Below are positions 34,920 to 45,900 of a DNA stretch of 64,000 bases, in pieces. How positions within the stretch are numbered: the first letter of the stretch is position 1; the number at the start of each line of letters is the position of its first letter. Both the position numbers and the translations under genes were made by a program. The stretch spans positions 1 through 64,000 of the forward strand of contig NW_024881586.1 of NCBI RefSeq assembly GCF_019059575.1, read 5' to 3'. The stretch comes from Amphibalanus amphitrite. Lineage: Eukaryota; Arthropoda; Thecostraca; Balanomorpha; Balanidae. Below the pieces are notes generated by a model. It searched no databases. It worked only from the letters and a program-made list of their open reading frames with translations, and was not told where the DNA came from.

Positions 34920-35835
34920 GTAAGTGCCCCACGCCGGCTTCTTAGAGCCCTTGTCACCAGTTAAGGCCCTAAGAGGCCGCCAAGGGCCCCTTACCAGCCT
35001 GCCCCTCACGGTCTCTGAGAATCTCTTGCTGGCCTCTGAGGGCGCATTGGTGGCCTCGGCTCTGAGGGCCTATTGGTGGCCTCTGAGGGCCCTTACCGGC
35101 CTATTAGGAGCCGGCTCTACGAGCTGCATGCCCGCTTGTGATGGTCCAACCCCAATTCTCTTAGGGCCCCAATAACTGTGAGGAGTGCCTCTGATAGCCC
35201 ACACCGGCGTTTCTGAGAGCCCACGCCGGCGTTTCTGAGGCCCCTTCTCCCCCAGTTCTGAGGGTCTTCATCAGAGGCTCCTAAGGCCCTACACCAGCGA
35301 CTCTGACGGCTCCACTGAGTCCACACTGGTGACTCTGAGGGTCCCAGTGGCGTCTGAGAATACTATTCCGGTCTAAAGGGACCCCCTCGGCGCTCCTGAA
35401 GGCACCACCGTCACCGACCTCTGAGGTCCCCTTGTCGTCCTATGAAGGGCCCGCACCAGCACTCAGCTCAGCAGCTCTAAGGGTCCCACGCATATCTGTG
35501 ATGGCCATAAACCAGTGTATCTGAGGGCCCCGAAACGGCGCTTAAGAGGGCCCTCACCGGCGACTGTGCAGGTCCCACTCCGGCGCCTCTGAAAGCCCCA
35601 CACATATGCATCTGACGGACACCCACCAGTGACTTTTGCGTGGCCCACACCGGCAATTCTGAGGATCCCACCGGAGTCTGAGAGTACCGTGCCGTTCTCT
35701 AAGGACCCCACTGAACTTCTGAAGGTGCTGCCGGCCTCTGAAGACCCTTTGCCGGCCTGAGGAGTGAGGACACCTTGCCGTTCCCTAAGAATCCCCTGCC
35801 GGCTTGCGAAGGGTTCGCGACAGCAGCTCCTACGG
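34920..35835. repeat. Degenerate ~30-bp minisatellite (CTCTGAGGGCCCACACCGGCG type)
   Basis: About 900 bp of imperfect units sharing TCTGAGG, GCCC and CCGGCG words. Related words also occur at 33720-33850 in the same hAT element. No coding content. Confidence 0.75.
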
Positions 35836-36019
35836 CCCACAGGCCACACACATCTGTGACGAATGTACATATATGCTTATTTGCTTATCTGTTTATTTTG
35901 ATTTTTTACCAAGTGACAAAAGATTGGTAGAGCTCAGCGAACACTGGTAGGGCCCAAATAAACATTGGTAGGGCTCGGGCCCTACCAGGCCTATACAAAA
36001 CGACGCCCCTGCCTCCATG

Positions 36020-37406
36020 TCGACTTCGCTACGACGGTCAGCCTATACCCGACACCGAGACCATCACTCATCTCGGCGTTACGCTGGACAGGCGCCTCAC
36101 CTTCGGCGCACACATCGAGAAGGTCGTCTCTCGATGCACCAGGGCACTCGGCACGCTGAAGATGGCTCAGAAGAGGGGCGTCTGCCAGCGGCGCATCGTC
36201 GAACTCTACCGCTCCCTCATCCTGAGCCGTCTAACGTACGGTGGAGAGGTGATTACGGCCAGCCCATCCTCCCTCGAGAGGCTCGACCGCATACAAAACG
36301 CCGCGCTGAGAATCGCAACAGGATGCACTCGCGACACGGCACGACCCACTCTTCGCTATATGGTCGACGTGCGGTCAGTGCCCCAGAAGATCGAGACACT
36401 CAGGGTGACGGCCGTCGCCAAGATCTTGGAAACGCCGGGGCACCCTCTCCGCACCGCTGTCCAGTCCATGACTGACCGAGCCCCTCTGCGTCGTCTTCAG
36501 AGGAGCGGCTGGATCCGTCAGGCATGCGCGACCCTGCGAGACATCAAGGGGCGCCACAGCTTGAGAGCGGGTCCTCAATTCGCAGCGACTCCGGACTGCG
36601 TGTCGGACGCTTGGAATATCATGGCCTGTCACTCACTTGACAGATCATGCCGCGAGTGGCCCCCTGGAGTCGCCAACGCGGCGTTCGAGGCACTTCTCGA
36701 CGAGATCCACGACCGGGACACTGCCACTCTGGTTCTCGCCACCGACGGATCGGTCACTCGTGACCCACCTCGCAGCGGCTGGGGCTGTTTCCTCAGGTAC
36801 GGCGAGTCGACGCGCTGCACATCCGGGGCATGTCGACTGACCCTGTCGAGCATGCGCGCGGAAATGGAGGCGGTCACCCTCGGCCTGTGCGCCGCTCGCG
36901 AGCTCGCCCCAGACGCGGAGCACATTATCATCGCCACCGACTCACAATCTCTCCTCCGGAAACTGGAAACTGGCTGGTCGCCTCCCGAGTGGCAACAGAT
37001 CCCCCAAAGGATAACCTGGCTCTACTGCCCTGGCCACTCCGGGATCTCCATGAATGAAAAGGCCGACCGCTTGGCGGGTGAGGGCTCCTCGGCAACCAGC
37101 AGGATCGTCCTCTCGGCCTCCGACATTAGGCACATCGTGAACGACTACCAAAGAGAAGCGGAAGCGCAAGAAGCACTGCATCGAGGAAGCCGGGAGGTCG
37201 AGAGGATGGTCGAGCGCGGCCTTCGTCGAGGATGGGTCGCCAAGTCGCATCGTCGTGGCGCCGTGGGCAGACTCGCCTGTCAGCTGGCCTGCGGCACCAT
37301 CTCTCGCAGGACACTGGCCGACGTGCAGTCGGTGGGGGGCGCAGAGGCGGCATGGACTCGTATCTTCGGGTCCCGCTCCGCCAGTGAAGCTGCCGCCGAG
37401 GAGTAA
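36020..37406 (+). CDS. Non-LTR retrotransposon ORF2 3' part: RT thumb and RNase H
   Basis: The frame resumes after the hAT insertion with THLGVTLDRRLTF, the conserved segment at the end of the reverse transcriptase palm. A thumb-like helical region follows, then an RNase H domain with all four acidic positions. Counted from the Met at 36162 these are Asp195 (ATDGS), Glu234 (MRAEME), Asp260 (ATDSQS) and Asp302 (MNEKADRLA), and GHSG is present. It ends in TAA within the GTAA tail. I-, Jockey- and Loa-like elements carry RNase H in this position, and I cannot choose between them. Apart from the hAT split and the missing 5' part, this stretch is uninterrupted, so the copy is fairly young. Confidence 0.9.
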
Positions 37407-37430
37407 GTAAGTAAGTAAAAACCTAAAAAG

Positions 37431-39424
37431 GCACCGCAACCGGCGGTAATCGCAATCATTATCGTAACGGATTGACCCCTCACAACGGCAATTCATTATA
37501 TTCCAATGATTACTCATCGCTCATGGATTTACCACCCAAAAGAAATAAAACAGTGCACTTGTTCAATGTTCATGCAAAATAATTATTTATCTTGACATGG
37601 CTGAATGAGTCATTAGAGGTAATTATCACCAAAACCTTGCACCTCGTAATTAAAATGCCACTCAAGGCGCAGCTCCCACCAACAGATGGTAAACTTCCCG
37701 TCATCTCAGCACAATAATAATCACCCGGTATAAAACTGTCTGCAGGATGACACAACTCACTCTGCTAAACGTTCCACCCATACCGATGACACATCAGCCA
37801 CTAAATCGGCCATCACCGCTAATGCATCAGATGCCTCAAGATAATCAGCATGCAAATGCAGCATTGCGCAATGCCGCAGCAGGTGGGCAGATGCAGCCGT
37901 GCCCGTCACCGGCGGTTACTCCGCGAGGTTGACTGTTGCATAGACGAGCATAGGCAAGGGCCCCGAGATCTACTGACTGACGGCTTGAGAGGGTGGCTGC
38001 CAGTCAGTCTTCATATAATGCGCTCGAAAAAACGGAAGCTTTATTAAATCATCAATTAAATGTTTCTAAATATCTTCCTCTGCGGCGCCTTTGTCTCAAC
38101 GCTTGAGACCAGCGCGGGAGTGGCGCCAGGCGGTCCGCTTCCCCCTACCCCCACTCCCCCCCCCCATTACGAGTCGATCGATGTCGACCCCCACTCCGCC
38201 CCCTCCCTCCAGGATGGCCATCGCCCAGCCGCCCAGCAAAACCACGGGTTTTAAACGTTCCTACGACAAGGCTTCGAATCTTGAGACGATGAATTTTCTA
38301 GATATCGTTTTGCCATAATACACAAGCCAAGCAGACGCCATTACATACCCTCACCGCGCAAAGAATATGTAAGCTAGCAAGGGTAACGAATTGAACGTCA
38401 CGTCGTACACAAACGCCAGTGACCGCGGTTGGAAAATGGAAGAGAATCTGGTGACAACACTACCCCCCCCCCCCCCACCGTCCATCGAGCGGCGTCTGCA
38501 CAGAATGAGTGGACGGGTGGCGCCCGGCCCATGATACTATGACTCATCCCAGGGGAGGGTGGGCCAAGGGGGAGTGCATAGTAACGCCCAGGGAGCCACA
38601 CCGAGTGCACGCCATACTGGACAGGGGAGAGCGTACCGCTTTGGCACTACCTTCCGAAGGATATAGAAATATCTCTTCAATATTCATTGTTTTGCTATCG
38701 CGGAGGACAAAAAGGTACATCAGTATTACACCCGTAAATAGCGAATTTCTTATTAGCTCTCGAGGTAGGATACCAACCATTTCACTTTCGAAACAAGTGA
38801 GTTTCGGTCGGTATTTCCGTAAATCTACAAAGGATAACGGCCCTCGTTCATCACAGACCCAACCAAAATTAGGCATCTGTGGCGCTAGTAGCATACATCA
38901 AGTACATTACCAATAATAAGGACTCATAATTCTTCCGAGTGGCGACAAGATGTATCAAACACACAGACAGCAGCGAACTAAGCGCTGTGTTCACCGTAAC
39001 ACCCAGCAATTTCCCTGATCAGGACATCTCCAGAGGAAAACTACAGAACATCACGACTCGAGGATAAGTGAGAACAAGTGTACATTTGCCTGCCGGGGCC
39101 GAAACGCTCCCGTACAGTAACTAGATGAGCTGAGTTTTGCGCTCATTGCACTGTACCAATAAGTTGATACGCTCATTGCACTTTACCAATTGGTTGGTAC
39201 ATTTCGATATATCCGACAGGACTTCATGACCATTCAATGCAGAGACATTGAAATGAGCTAAAAAGTTCCAAACCCTAAAAAGTTCTCGAGAACGGAAGAA
39301 TTATCTCATTCCCTCCGCTCAGCAAATGCCCACAAAAAAAAAAAACACCAACGTCTAAACGACCATGTGCAGAGGATGCTTGGCCCGCTGGAATGACTGC
39401 CCTACTGAACATACACCACTGGCA
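37431..39424. other. No supported gene
   Basis: AT-rich then mixed sequence. C runs lie at 38157-38165 and 38463-38476. Short frames have no recognisable content. Confidence 0.4.
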
Positions 39425-39520
39425 AAGTATGATGATGCGATGGGAGATGTACGTAAAGTAAAGGTGATGCAAGACCATCACCTTTACTTTACGTACATCT
39501 CCCATCGCATCATCATACTT
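39425..39520. repeat. Perfect hairpin, 45-bp arms, 6-nt loop
   Basis: Arms 39425-39469 and 39476-39520 are exact reverse complements. The left arm starts AAGTATGATGATGCGATGGG and ends AAAGGTGATG. The loop is CAAGAC. The hairpin ends exactly where the non-LTR copy begins. Confidence 0.95.
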
Positions 39521-40540
39521 TTTAGATGGTTACGAACTCGAGCGGTGTACGGAGATCAGAGATCTGGGTGTGATCCTGGACTCCAGGCTAACATTTGGCG
39601 CGCATGTTGACGCCTGTGTGAGCAAGGCCAACCGCATGCTAGGTCTACTTATGCGCAGCATGCAGGTCTCACACCGTACCCGGCTGCCGTACTTCGATCA
39701 CCGGGCAGTCATGGCGGCGTACAATGCCCATGTCAGATCGGTTGTGGAATACGCGAGTGTCGTCTGGAGTGGCGCAGCACCTACTCACCTTGCGAGATTG
39801 GAGAGACTGCAACACCGTTACCTGATGTGGTTAGGCGCCAAGACACATAGCCGGTGCTCGATGGACTATGAGTCTCTCCTCCAACATTTTCACTGTATGT
39901 CCATCAAAGGTAGACTTGTTCAGACCGACCTGAAGTTCATACGCTCTGTGTTTGCCGGCCGACTGGACTGTGGGCTACTTGTGACTATGTTTTCGCTGCG
40001 TGTTCCTGGCCGGCGCTCTAGGCAGACGGGCTTGTTCAACGTACCTTTTGGACGGGTTGATACGGTGAAGAACGGCCTCGGCGTACGAGTCCCGAAACTA
40101 GTGAATGAGTTCCTGAACAAATATCCAGACGAGGATTTCTTTCAGCCTAGTCCCCACTGCACCGCGCGCATCCGTGCCTACGCACGAGGCCTTGGTACTT
40201 GTATGACGTAGTCACGTAGGCTGCTATTGTTTGCATTACTTTTATCTTTTGCATTTTTTACAGATCATGTGTCATTTTATTGTTCCTTTTTTATTGTATC
40301 TCAGTGTTTTGGCCTTTTGCCACTTTTATACGAGCTATTGCTGTCTTAAAGTGTCCCGCGGCTTTTTGTCTGTGGTGGGTATAGGCATATGCATGTGCGT
40401 AGGCAGGTGTGATGAAATAGTGTGTGTCTTGTGTGTGTGCGTGTGTGCGTGTGCGTGCTTATATTTTACTTTGACCTCAGCCGTCATTGGGTTTTGCCTG
40501 TGGCTGACAATGCCTAATAAACAATAAACAATAAACAAAG
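39521..40540 (+). mobile_element. Second 5'-truncated non-LTR retrotransposon
   Basis: Starts in the reverse transcriptase and runs through a 3' UTR with a GTGTGC microsatellite (40420-40460). It ends in a repeat tail of AATAAAC units (40515-40540). Sequence and tail differ from the copy at 33-37 kb, so it is another family. Target duplications were not found. Confidence 0.8.
39522..40211 (+). CDS. Reverse transcriptase C-terminal fragment (CR1/Jockey-like)
   Basis: In frame from 39522: LDGYELERCTEIRDLGVILD and then RLTFGAHVDACVSKANRMLG. This is the conserved region after the reverse transcriptase palm, followed by the helical thumb segment (VVEYASVVWSGAAPTHLARLERLQHR appears in pieces at 39730-39820) and a stop at 40209-40211. 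There is no RNase H. The open frame shows the copy is not old, although it lacks the catalytic box and cannot be active. Confidence 0.85.
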   Translation, partial: LDGYELERCTEIRDLGVILDSRLTFGAHVDACVSKANRMLGLLMRSMQVSHRTRLPYFDHRAVMAAYNAHVRSVVEYASVVWSGAAPTHLARLERLQHRYLMWLGAKTHSRCSMDYESLLQHFHCMSIKGRLVQTDLKFIRSVFAGRLDCGLLVTMFSLRVPGRRSRQTGLFNVPFGRVDTVKNGLGVRVPKLVNEFLNKYPDEDFFQPSPHCTARIRAYARGLGTCMT

Positions 40541-40854
40541 GACGACAACATATTCCATCGAACGAGAAGAGTAGTTACGGAGGTCTTGTGAAACAACGCT
40601 GGAAGTCTGAGCGCAGATGGTGTGACTTTGCCACAGCTGCACGTTCGTTGATTTTCCATGACTTTTTAGCAGCTACGGATCCCGCTGCACATTAAACTTA
40701 GCACCATGGACTCAATACCAGCCAAATGGCCCACGCCACGTTAATATCATGATCTATCGAGAAGCTGACAAGTGGCCAGTGATCTCTCGAGAATAGCGCT
40801 GCTCGGAGTGACTAATGTAGGTACGCCGCTACTGCACGACGACCGCGGACTGAC

Positions 40855-40926
40855 CTTTTCGCCGTCATAGTCGTCGTAACTGGTGATGACCGGAACATCA
40901 TCCTGGTACCCTCCGCGGTACATCGT
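40855..40926 (-). CDS. Candidate internal exon (72 bp) of an unrecognised gene
   Basis: On the minus strand a pyrimidine-rich stretch ends in CATCCACAG. Then 24 codons in phase 0 encode an acidic, Tyr-rich peptide (TMYRGGYQDDVPVITSYDD and then YDGEK). AAG followed by GTCAGT closes it as a donor. Both splice signals and the length divisible by 3 support a real exon. Partner exons were not identified with confidence. Confidence 0.5.
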
Positions 40927-41040
40927 CTGTGGATGCAGAAAAACAGTCAGTTACACTGTATTAGAACATTCTCTGGGGGCGCAGAAAACCATCGATGTTA
41001 CACTGTCTCGGTACATTGTCTGTGGGCGCAGAAAACCAGC
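40915..41040. repeat. Three ~50-bp tandem repeats overlapping the exon edge
   Basis: GGTACATCGTCTGTGGATGC (40917), GAACATTCTCTGGGGGCGC and GGTACATTGTCTGTGGGCGC recur, each followed by AGAAAA and then TTACACTGT in the first two. The first copy includes the 5' end of the candidate exon and its acceptor. Confidence 0.65.
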
Positions 41041-41747
41041 CAAGGTAGTGTGAGAAATGTGCATTGTGCAAACCTATCCTTGCTACCTATCCAGTATCCA
41101 TCCAAATGCTTGAAGCCATCCTATTATTATCTTCAGTGCAGATAGGAGTGTTTATGAGACAAATATCCAGTTCCTGAATCCTGGATCCTGCAATAGAGAA
41201 TAAATTTAATACTCTGGTGCTGAAACTCCAAACACAATGCACTAAATTTCTGGCAGATCTAATGAGTGCTTGTAGCTTTATATCATCATCCTGAAACCTA
41301 GTCCATCATTGCAAAGACAAGCATGCCTTCTGGGCAGGCTGCAGCTGAGCTCAAGCATTTCCATTTTACATGGCAAATGTTAGACACATACTGAATGCAG
41401 GGCTGTATGTGATGAGTGGTGGCATTAACTGTGATGGTGCAAACATTAACTCACTTCTTTTCTCATCTAGAATGGAATAAAGCAATAGATAGAAGGCATT
41501 AAAGAAGTAAGAAACATGAATTTCTAAAAAGCAACTACATACTACATCAGTTATCTTGTTGGTATTGATAAAAGTGTGCTGACATGCATAAATAATCTCC
41601 CCCACTTGAAATCATCCAAAAACACAAAATTATAAGAAATCTAACTGTCATTCAATGAACTAAGAACCATAATATTTAACAATTACAGGTTTAAAAAGCA
41701 GGGTGGTACGGCCTGTCACCAACGTTTCTACATCCTTTGCTTTCACA

Positions 41748-41837
41748 TCAGACTGTGTGATAAGCAGGCTTTTCTTCAAACTTAGAATGTTTGCGTGCCT
41801 TTTTGGTGGGCTTTGGCCGACGTGTGACTACTGTCAT
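41748..41837 (-). CDS. Short basic open frame, possible terminal exon
   Basis: A 29-residue frame rich in Lys/Arg (RRPKPTKKARKHSKFEEK) ending in AYHTV and TGA. An AG sits just upstream on the minus strand (AAAATGACAG), so it could be the last coding exon of a minus-strand gene. The preceding pyrimidine tract is poor, and chance is possible. Confidence 0.2.
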   Translation of the reverse strand: MTVVTRRPKPTKKARKHSKFEEKPAYHTV

Positions 41838-42539
41838 TTTGCACCCATTTTGACCTCCAAATGATGCACAAGAACTAATCAAAAATGACCTTTACCAATG
41901 ACCTTTGATAAGCAATTACCCACACATGCAATATATTGCTGTAGGTAAAGCAAATTTCAATGTTGATTAAAAGACATCATATTTTAATGCCTGCTTCATC
42001 AGCATAAGTTAGTTAGTTCTTAGGAATATTTATCAGTTCAGCCAACAAGGCTACACCAAATTAACATGCACCAATAATATAAATGAATGGATTGAACTGT
42101 GCAGCCAACATATTTCCATCCCAACAAGCTGGGCGCAAGATCTGCTGCAAACTAACGCGTCAGAGGCTCGTTCTGTCTCAGGTTGTCTCCTATGATCTTG
42201 AAATGATCTTTTAAGGGTGAACTACCATAGCCACAGAATACAGATAAAGAATAAATAGCTCAGCAGCTTCATATGTAAATGTCGAATCTGCAAAATGTCA
42301 AAAAGTCGTCTGATTTTGATTTACAGGTGGCAAATTGCTTTTGCACTACAGGGCATAAACAGAAGAGACAAGTCACCATAAATCAAAAACGTATAATCAA
42401 AGTCAAATTACCTTATTTATTGTGCATAAATCATCTACCCTCCTCGACTAAAAAAAAATATTCCACGCCCATAAACAGCGACAGCGCCCCTCTCATCCAA
42501 CTTTCACACATCAACACACACGAGCATTAGCGGCGAAAT

Positions 42540-42913
42540 CGGTCGGTAGCGCGCCACGAACGAATCAGTGTTCAATTAGAGGTGAATTAAAGGAAATTGA
42601 ATTATTATTTTGTACTTTTTGTACTGAATTTTAATTTCAAACCTAAGTAAATGCCGTCAAGTCAATTTTTGTGCAAAATATCATGAAAATATCCAAATGG
42701 ATGGAGTGTTTTATATCCGGAAATAATATTTTGTTTCACTATAAACAAACGAAAGCGCGAGTCGCCCCGCTGTTGTTTGTTTGCATTTGGGCAACGTTCA
42801 TTTTCTTGTTTTCAATCTCATTTAACGTTCTATTATCGTTTGTATTGTAAGGTAGACACGAGCAATTTCATCTAGCCCTTAATTTACCCTCATCTCTTAA
42901 CAGAGAAACCGTC
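42540..42913 (+). promoter_or_regulatory. Probable MYCBP 5' region
   Basis: Sequence directly upstream of the MYCBP start. The GC-rich part (GGTCGGTAGCGCGCC near 42540) grades into AT-rich DNA. No TATA box is placed convincingly. The transcript start is unknown. Confidence 0.3.
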
Positions 42914-45900
42914 ATGAATACCTACAAAGTGGTAAGCCTGCGCCATGACTGTCCCAGTCCCCACAATAATTGCTGTTTTATTGCAGAATTTAGAGAGCTG
43001 TTTATAAAAAAAACACTAATTAAATTATACATTTTCATGGATGACTCTGGTACTCACATTATTATCATGGACAGCGCTATGCCAGTACAGCAGCTTGGTG
43101 CTGCAGCCTTGACTGACTGGTTCATGTCAGATCCGACCAGGGCTCCCGTTAGTGCCCAAACACTGATGAGATTGTGTCAACGCCTGATATTGGGTCATTT
43201 CCTCCTCTTACCTCTGTATCTGCACCATTGCGCTCATCACTGCAAGTTTTCTTTAACTAATTGACCAACAATTATGATATTTTATGGAAGAGTCACACTT
43301 TGCAGTTTGCACTTTGCAGACTGCAGTCTGTTGCTCTACATGCATAATGCATATTCATGTAAATTTGAATATATTAAATGCATGCAGGAGACTCAATGAG
43401 ACACCACATTCTAACATCCTCTCTGTTGCTCTGATCTCAGGTGCAGGACTCGAAGAGGGAGGAGTTCCGCAAGTACCTCGAGAAGAATGGGGTGATGGAC
43501 GTGCTGACCCGGTGTCTGGTCAGCTTGTACGAGGAGCCCGAGAAGCCAGCTGATGCTCTGCAGTACGTGCGGAACACGCTGGGCGCCGCCAGCCCAGACA
43601 AGGTGGAGCTGGAGAGCCTCCGATTGGTGGTTGCCGAAATGAAGGAAAAGGTCAGAGAGTGGATGTGCGGCCTGATCCTCGGGGGATAAGGCTGGATGGA
43701 GATTCGATATTTTGGGACTGTTTTCGAGATGGTTTGGCCTTTGGACCTTCCCAGTGAGCCATTTTGACCTTTGGATGAATGCATTTACGATCTTACTTGT
43801 GGCGACGGCTAGAATGACAGTCTGGCCCATTCGAATTTCTGCAGGATTCCTGACCACCGGTAGTTTGAGTAACATTATCTGTGTGGTTGAGTACGGAGTA
43901 TGGAGTGACGAGTGATGACCGTGATGACCGTCCTTATCGGACGGTGGCTGTGTGCACAGGTAGCAGTGTGGCATGGATTGCATGACTTGTATGACGGGTG
44001 TGTGCGACACTAGGCAGTGAGGCACTGACTGTATTCTTGACTCTGTCAGATGAATGACTGCCATGTGTCTGTATCTGTCAGATGACTGACAGATCTGACA
44101 GACATATGACTGTCAGATGACTGTGACAACTATGTGACTGTGTCAGATGACGGTGATGGAGGAGGAGAACAAGGAACTCCGGGAGCGGCTGGCCGGGCTG
44201 ACTGTCATATGACTGTGTCCTGTCAGATGACGGTGATGGAGGAGGAGAATAAGGAGCTCCGGGAGCGGCTGGCCGGGCTGACTGTCATATGACTGTGTCC
44301 TGTCAGATGACGGTGATGGAGGAGGAGAATAAGGAGCTCCGGGAGCGGCTGGCCGGGCTGACTGTCATATGACTGTGTCCTGTCAGATGACGGTGATGGA
44401 GGAGGAGAATAAGGAGCTCCGGGAGCGGCTGGCCGGGCTGACTGTCATATGACTGTGTCCTGTCCTGTCAGATGACGGTAATGGAGGAGGAGAATAAGGA
44501 GCTCCGGGAGCGGCTGGCCGGGCTGACTGTCATATGACTGTGTCCTGTCAGATGACTGTGATGGAGGAGGAGAATAAGGAGCTCCGGGAGCGGCTGGCCG
44601 GGCTGACTGTCATATGACTGTGTCCTGTCAGATGACTGTGATGGAGGAGGAGAATAAGGAGCTCCGGGAGCGGCTGGCCGGGCTGACTGACATATGACTG
44701 TGTCCTGTCAGATGACAGTTATGGAGGAGGAGAATAAGGAGCTCCGGGAGCGGCTGGCCGGGCTGACTGTCATATGACTGTGTCCTGTCAGATGACGGTG
44801 ATGGAGGAGGAGAATAAGGAGCTCCGGGAGCGGCTGGCCGGGCTGACTGTCATATGACTGTGTCCTGTCAGATGACTGTGATGGAGGAGGAGAATAAGGA
44901 GCTCCGGGAGCGGCTGGCCGGGCTGACTGTCATATGACTGTGTCTGTCACTATCTGTCAGATGACGGTGATGGAGGAGGAGAATAAGGAGCTCCGGGAGC
45001 GGCTGGCCGGGCTGACTGTCATATGACTGTGTCCTGTCAGATGACTGTGATGGAGGAGGAGAATAAGGAGCTCCGGGGGCGGCTGGCCGGGCTGACTGTC
45101 ATATGACTGTGTCCTGTCAGATGACGGTGATGGAGGAGGAGAATAAGGAGCTCCGGGAGCGGCTGGCCGGGCTGACTGTCATGTGACTGTGTCCTGTCAG
45201 ATGACGGTGATGGAGGAGGAGAATAAGGAGCTCCGGGAGCGGCTGGCCGGGCTGACTGTCATATGACTGTGTCCTGTCAGATGACGGTGATGGAGGAGGA
45301 GAATAAGGAGCTCCGGGAGCGGCTGGCCGGGCTGACTGTCATATGACTGTGTCCTGTCAGATGACGGTGATGGAGGAGGAGAATAAGGAGCTCCGGGAGC
45401 GGCTGGCCGGGCTGACTGTCATATGACTGTGTCCTGTCAGATGACGGTGATGGAGGAGGAGAATAAGGAGCTCCGGGAGCGGCTGGCCGGGCTGACTGTC
45501 ATGTGACTGTGTCCTGTCAGATGACTGTGATGGAGGAGGAGAATAAGGAGCTCCGGGAGCGGCTGGCCGGGCTGACGGTGGACGCTGACACCGCTGACGG
45601 GGCCGAGGAGGGCGACACAGCCGCCGCCGACTCCACCGCCGCAGACGCCAAGGAGAAAAAGGTATTGGTAATACTAAAGCCTGCGTTCGGACGGGCCGGT
45701 TTTCGCGTGGAATTTCCACGCTGAGGAATTCCGTCCGGGCATCGCGAAATGAGGAATCCCGCGGGATCCCGCGAAACGGGTTTGTCCGAACGGCCGTTTT
45801 CGTTAGGAATTCCTCGGCGTGGAAATTCCGCGCGAAAAACGGCCCGTCCGAACGTACGGAAAGCGCCGCTCTAAAGTGTCCGTTGACTCTCTCAAAAAAG

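Larger units (their letters stand above)
33455..36011. mobile_element. hAT-type element inserted in the non-LTR copy
   Basis: The ends are inverted 15-mers, CAGGGGTGTCGTTTT and AAAACGACGCCCCTG (one mismatch), flanked by CCTCCATG at 33447-33454 and 36012-36019. CAGGG ends with an 8-bp duplication identify hAT. Words like TTGGTAGGGCCCAAA recur just inside both ends. No hAT transposase is visible. The interior holds a mariner relic, a CAGTGGCGTAGCCA fragment with a G run (34728-34755) and a degenerate minisatellite. Confidence 0.9.
33264..37416 (+). mobile_element. 5'-truncated non-LTR retrotransposon with 14-bp target duplication
   Basis: The copy is bracketed by AAAAACCTAAAAAG at 33250-33263 and 37417-37430, a clean target-site duplication. 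It begins inside the reverse transcriptase domain and ends in a GTAA-repeat tail (GAGTAAGTAAGTAAGTA). It is split by the hAT element at 33455-36011. Variable-length duplications and a short-repeat tail are typical of target-primed insertion. Confidence 0.9.

Noticed and set aside
44137..45577. Reading the 80-bp array as a CRISPR-like or satellite array
   Set aside because: The repeat part is coding sequence of MYCBP exon 3 with its acceptor, and the 23-bp remainder is constant, so there are no unique spacers.
44137..45577. Array as a chain of included cassette exons
   Set aside because: Only 23 bp separate the 57-bp coding parts, too short to be introns, and the sequence after each (GTCATA) is a poor donor.
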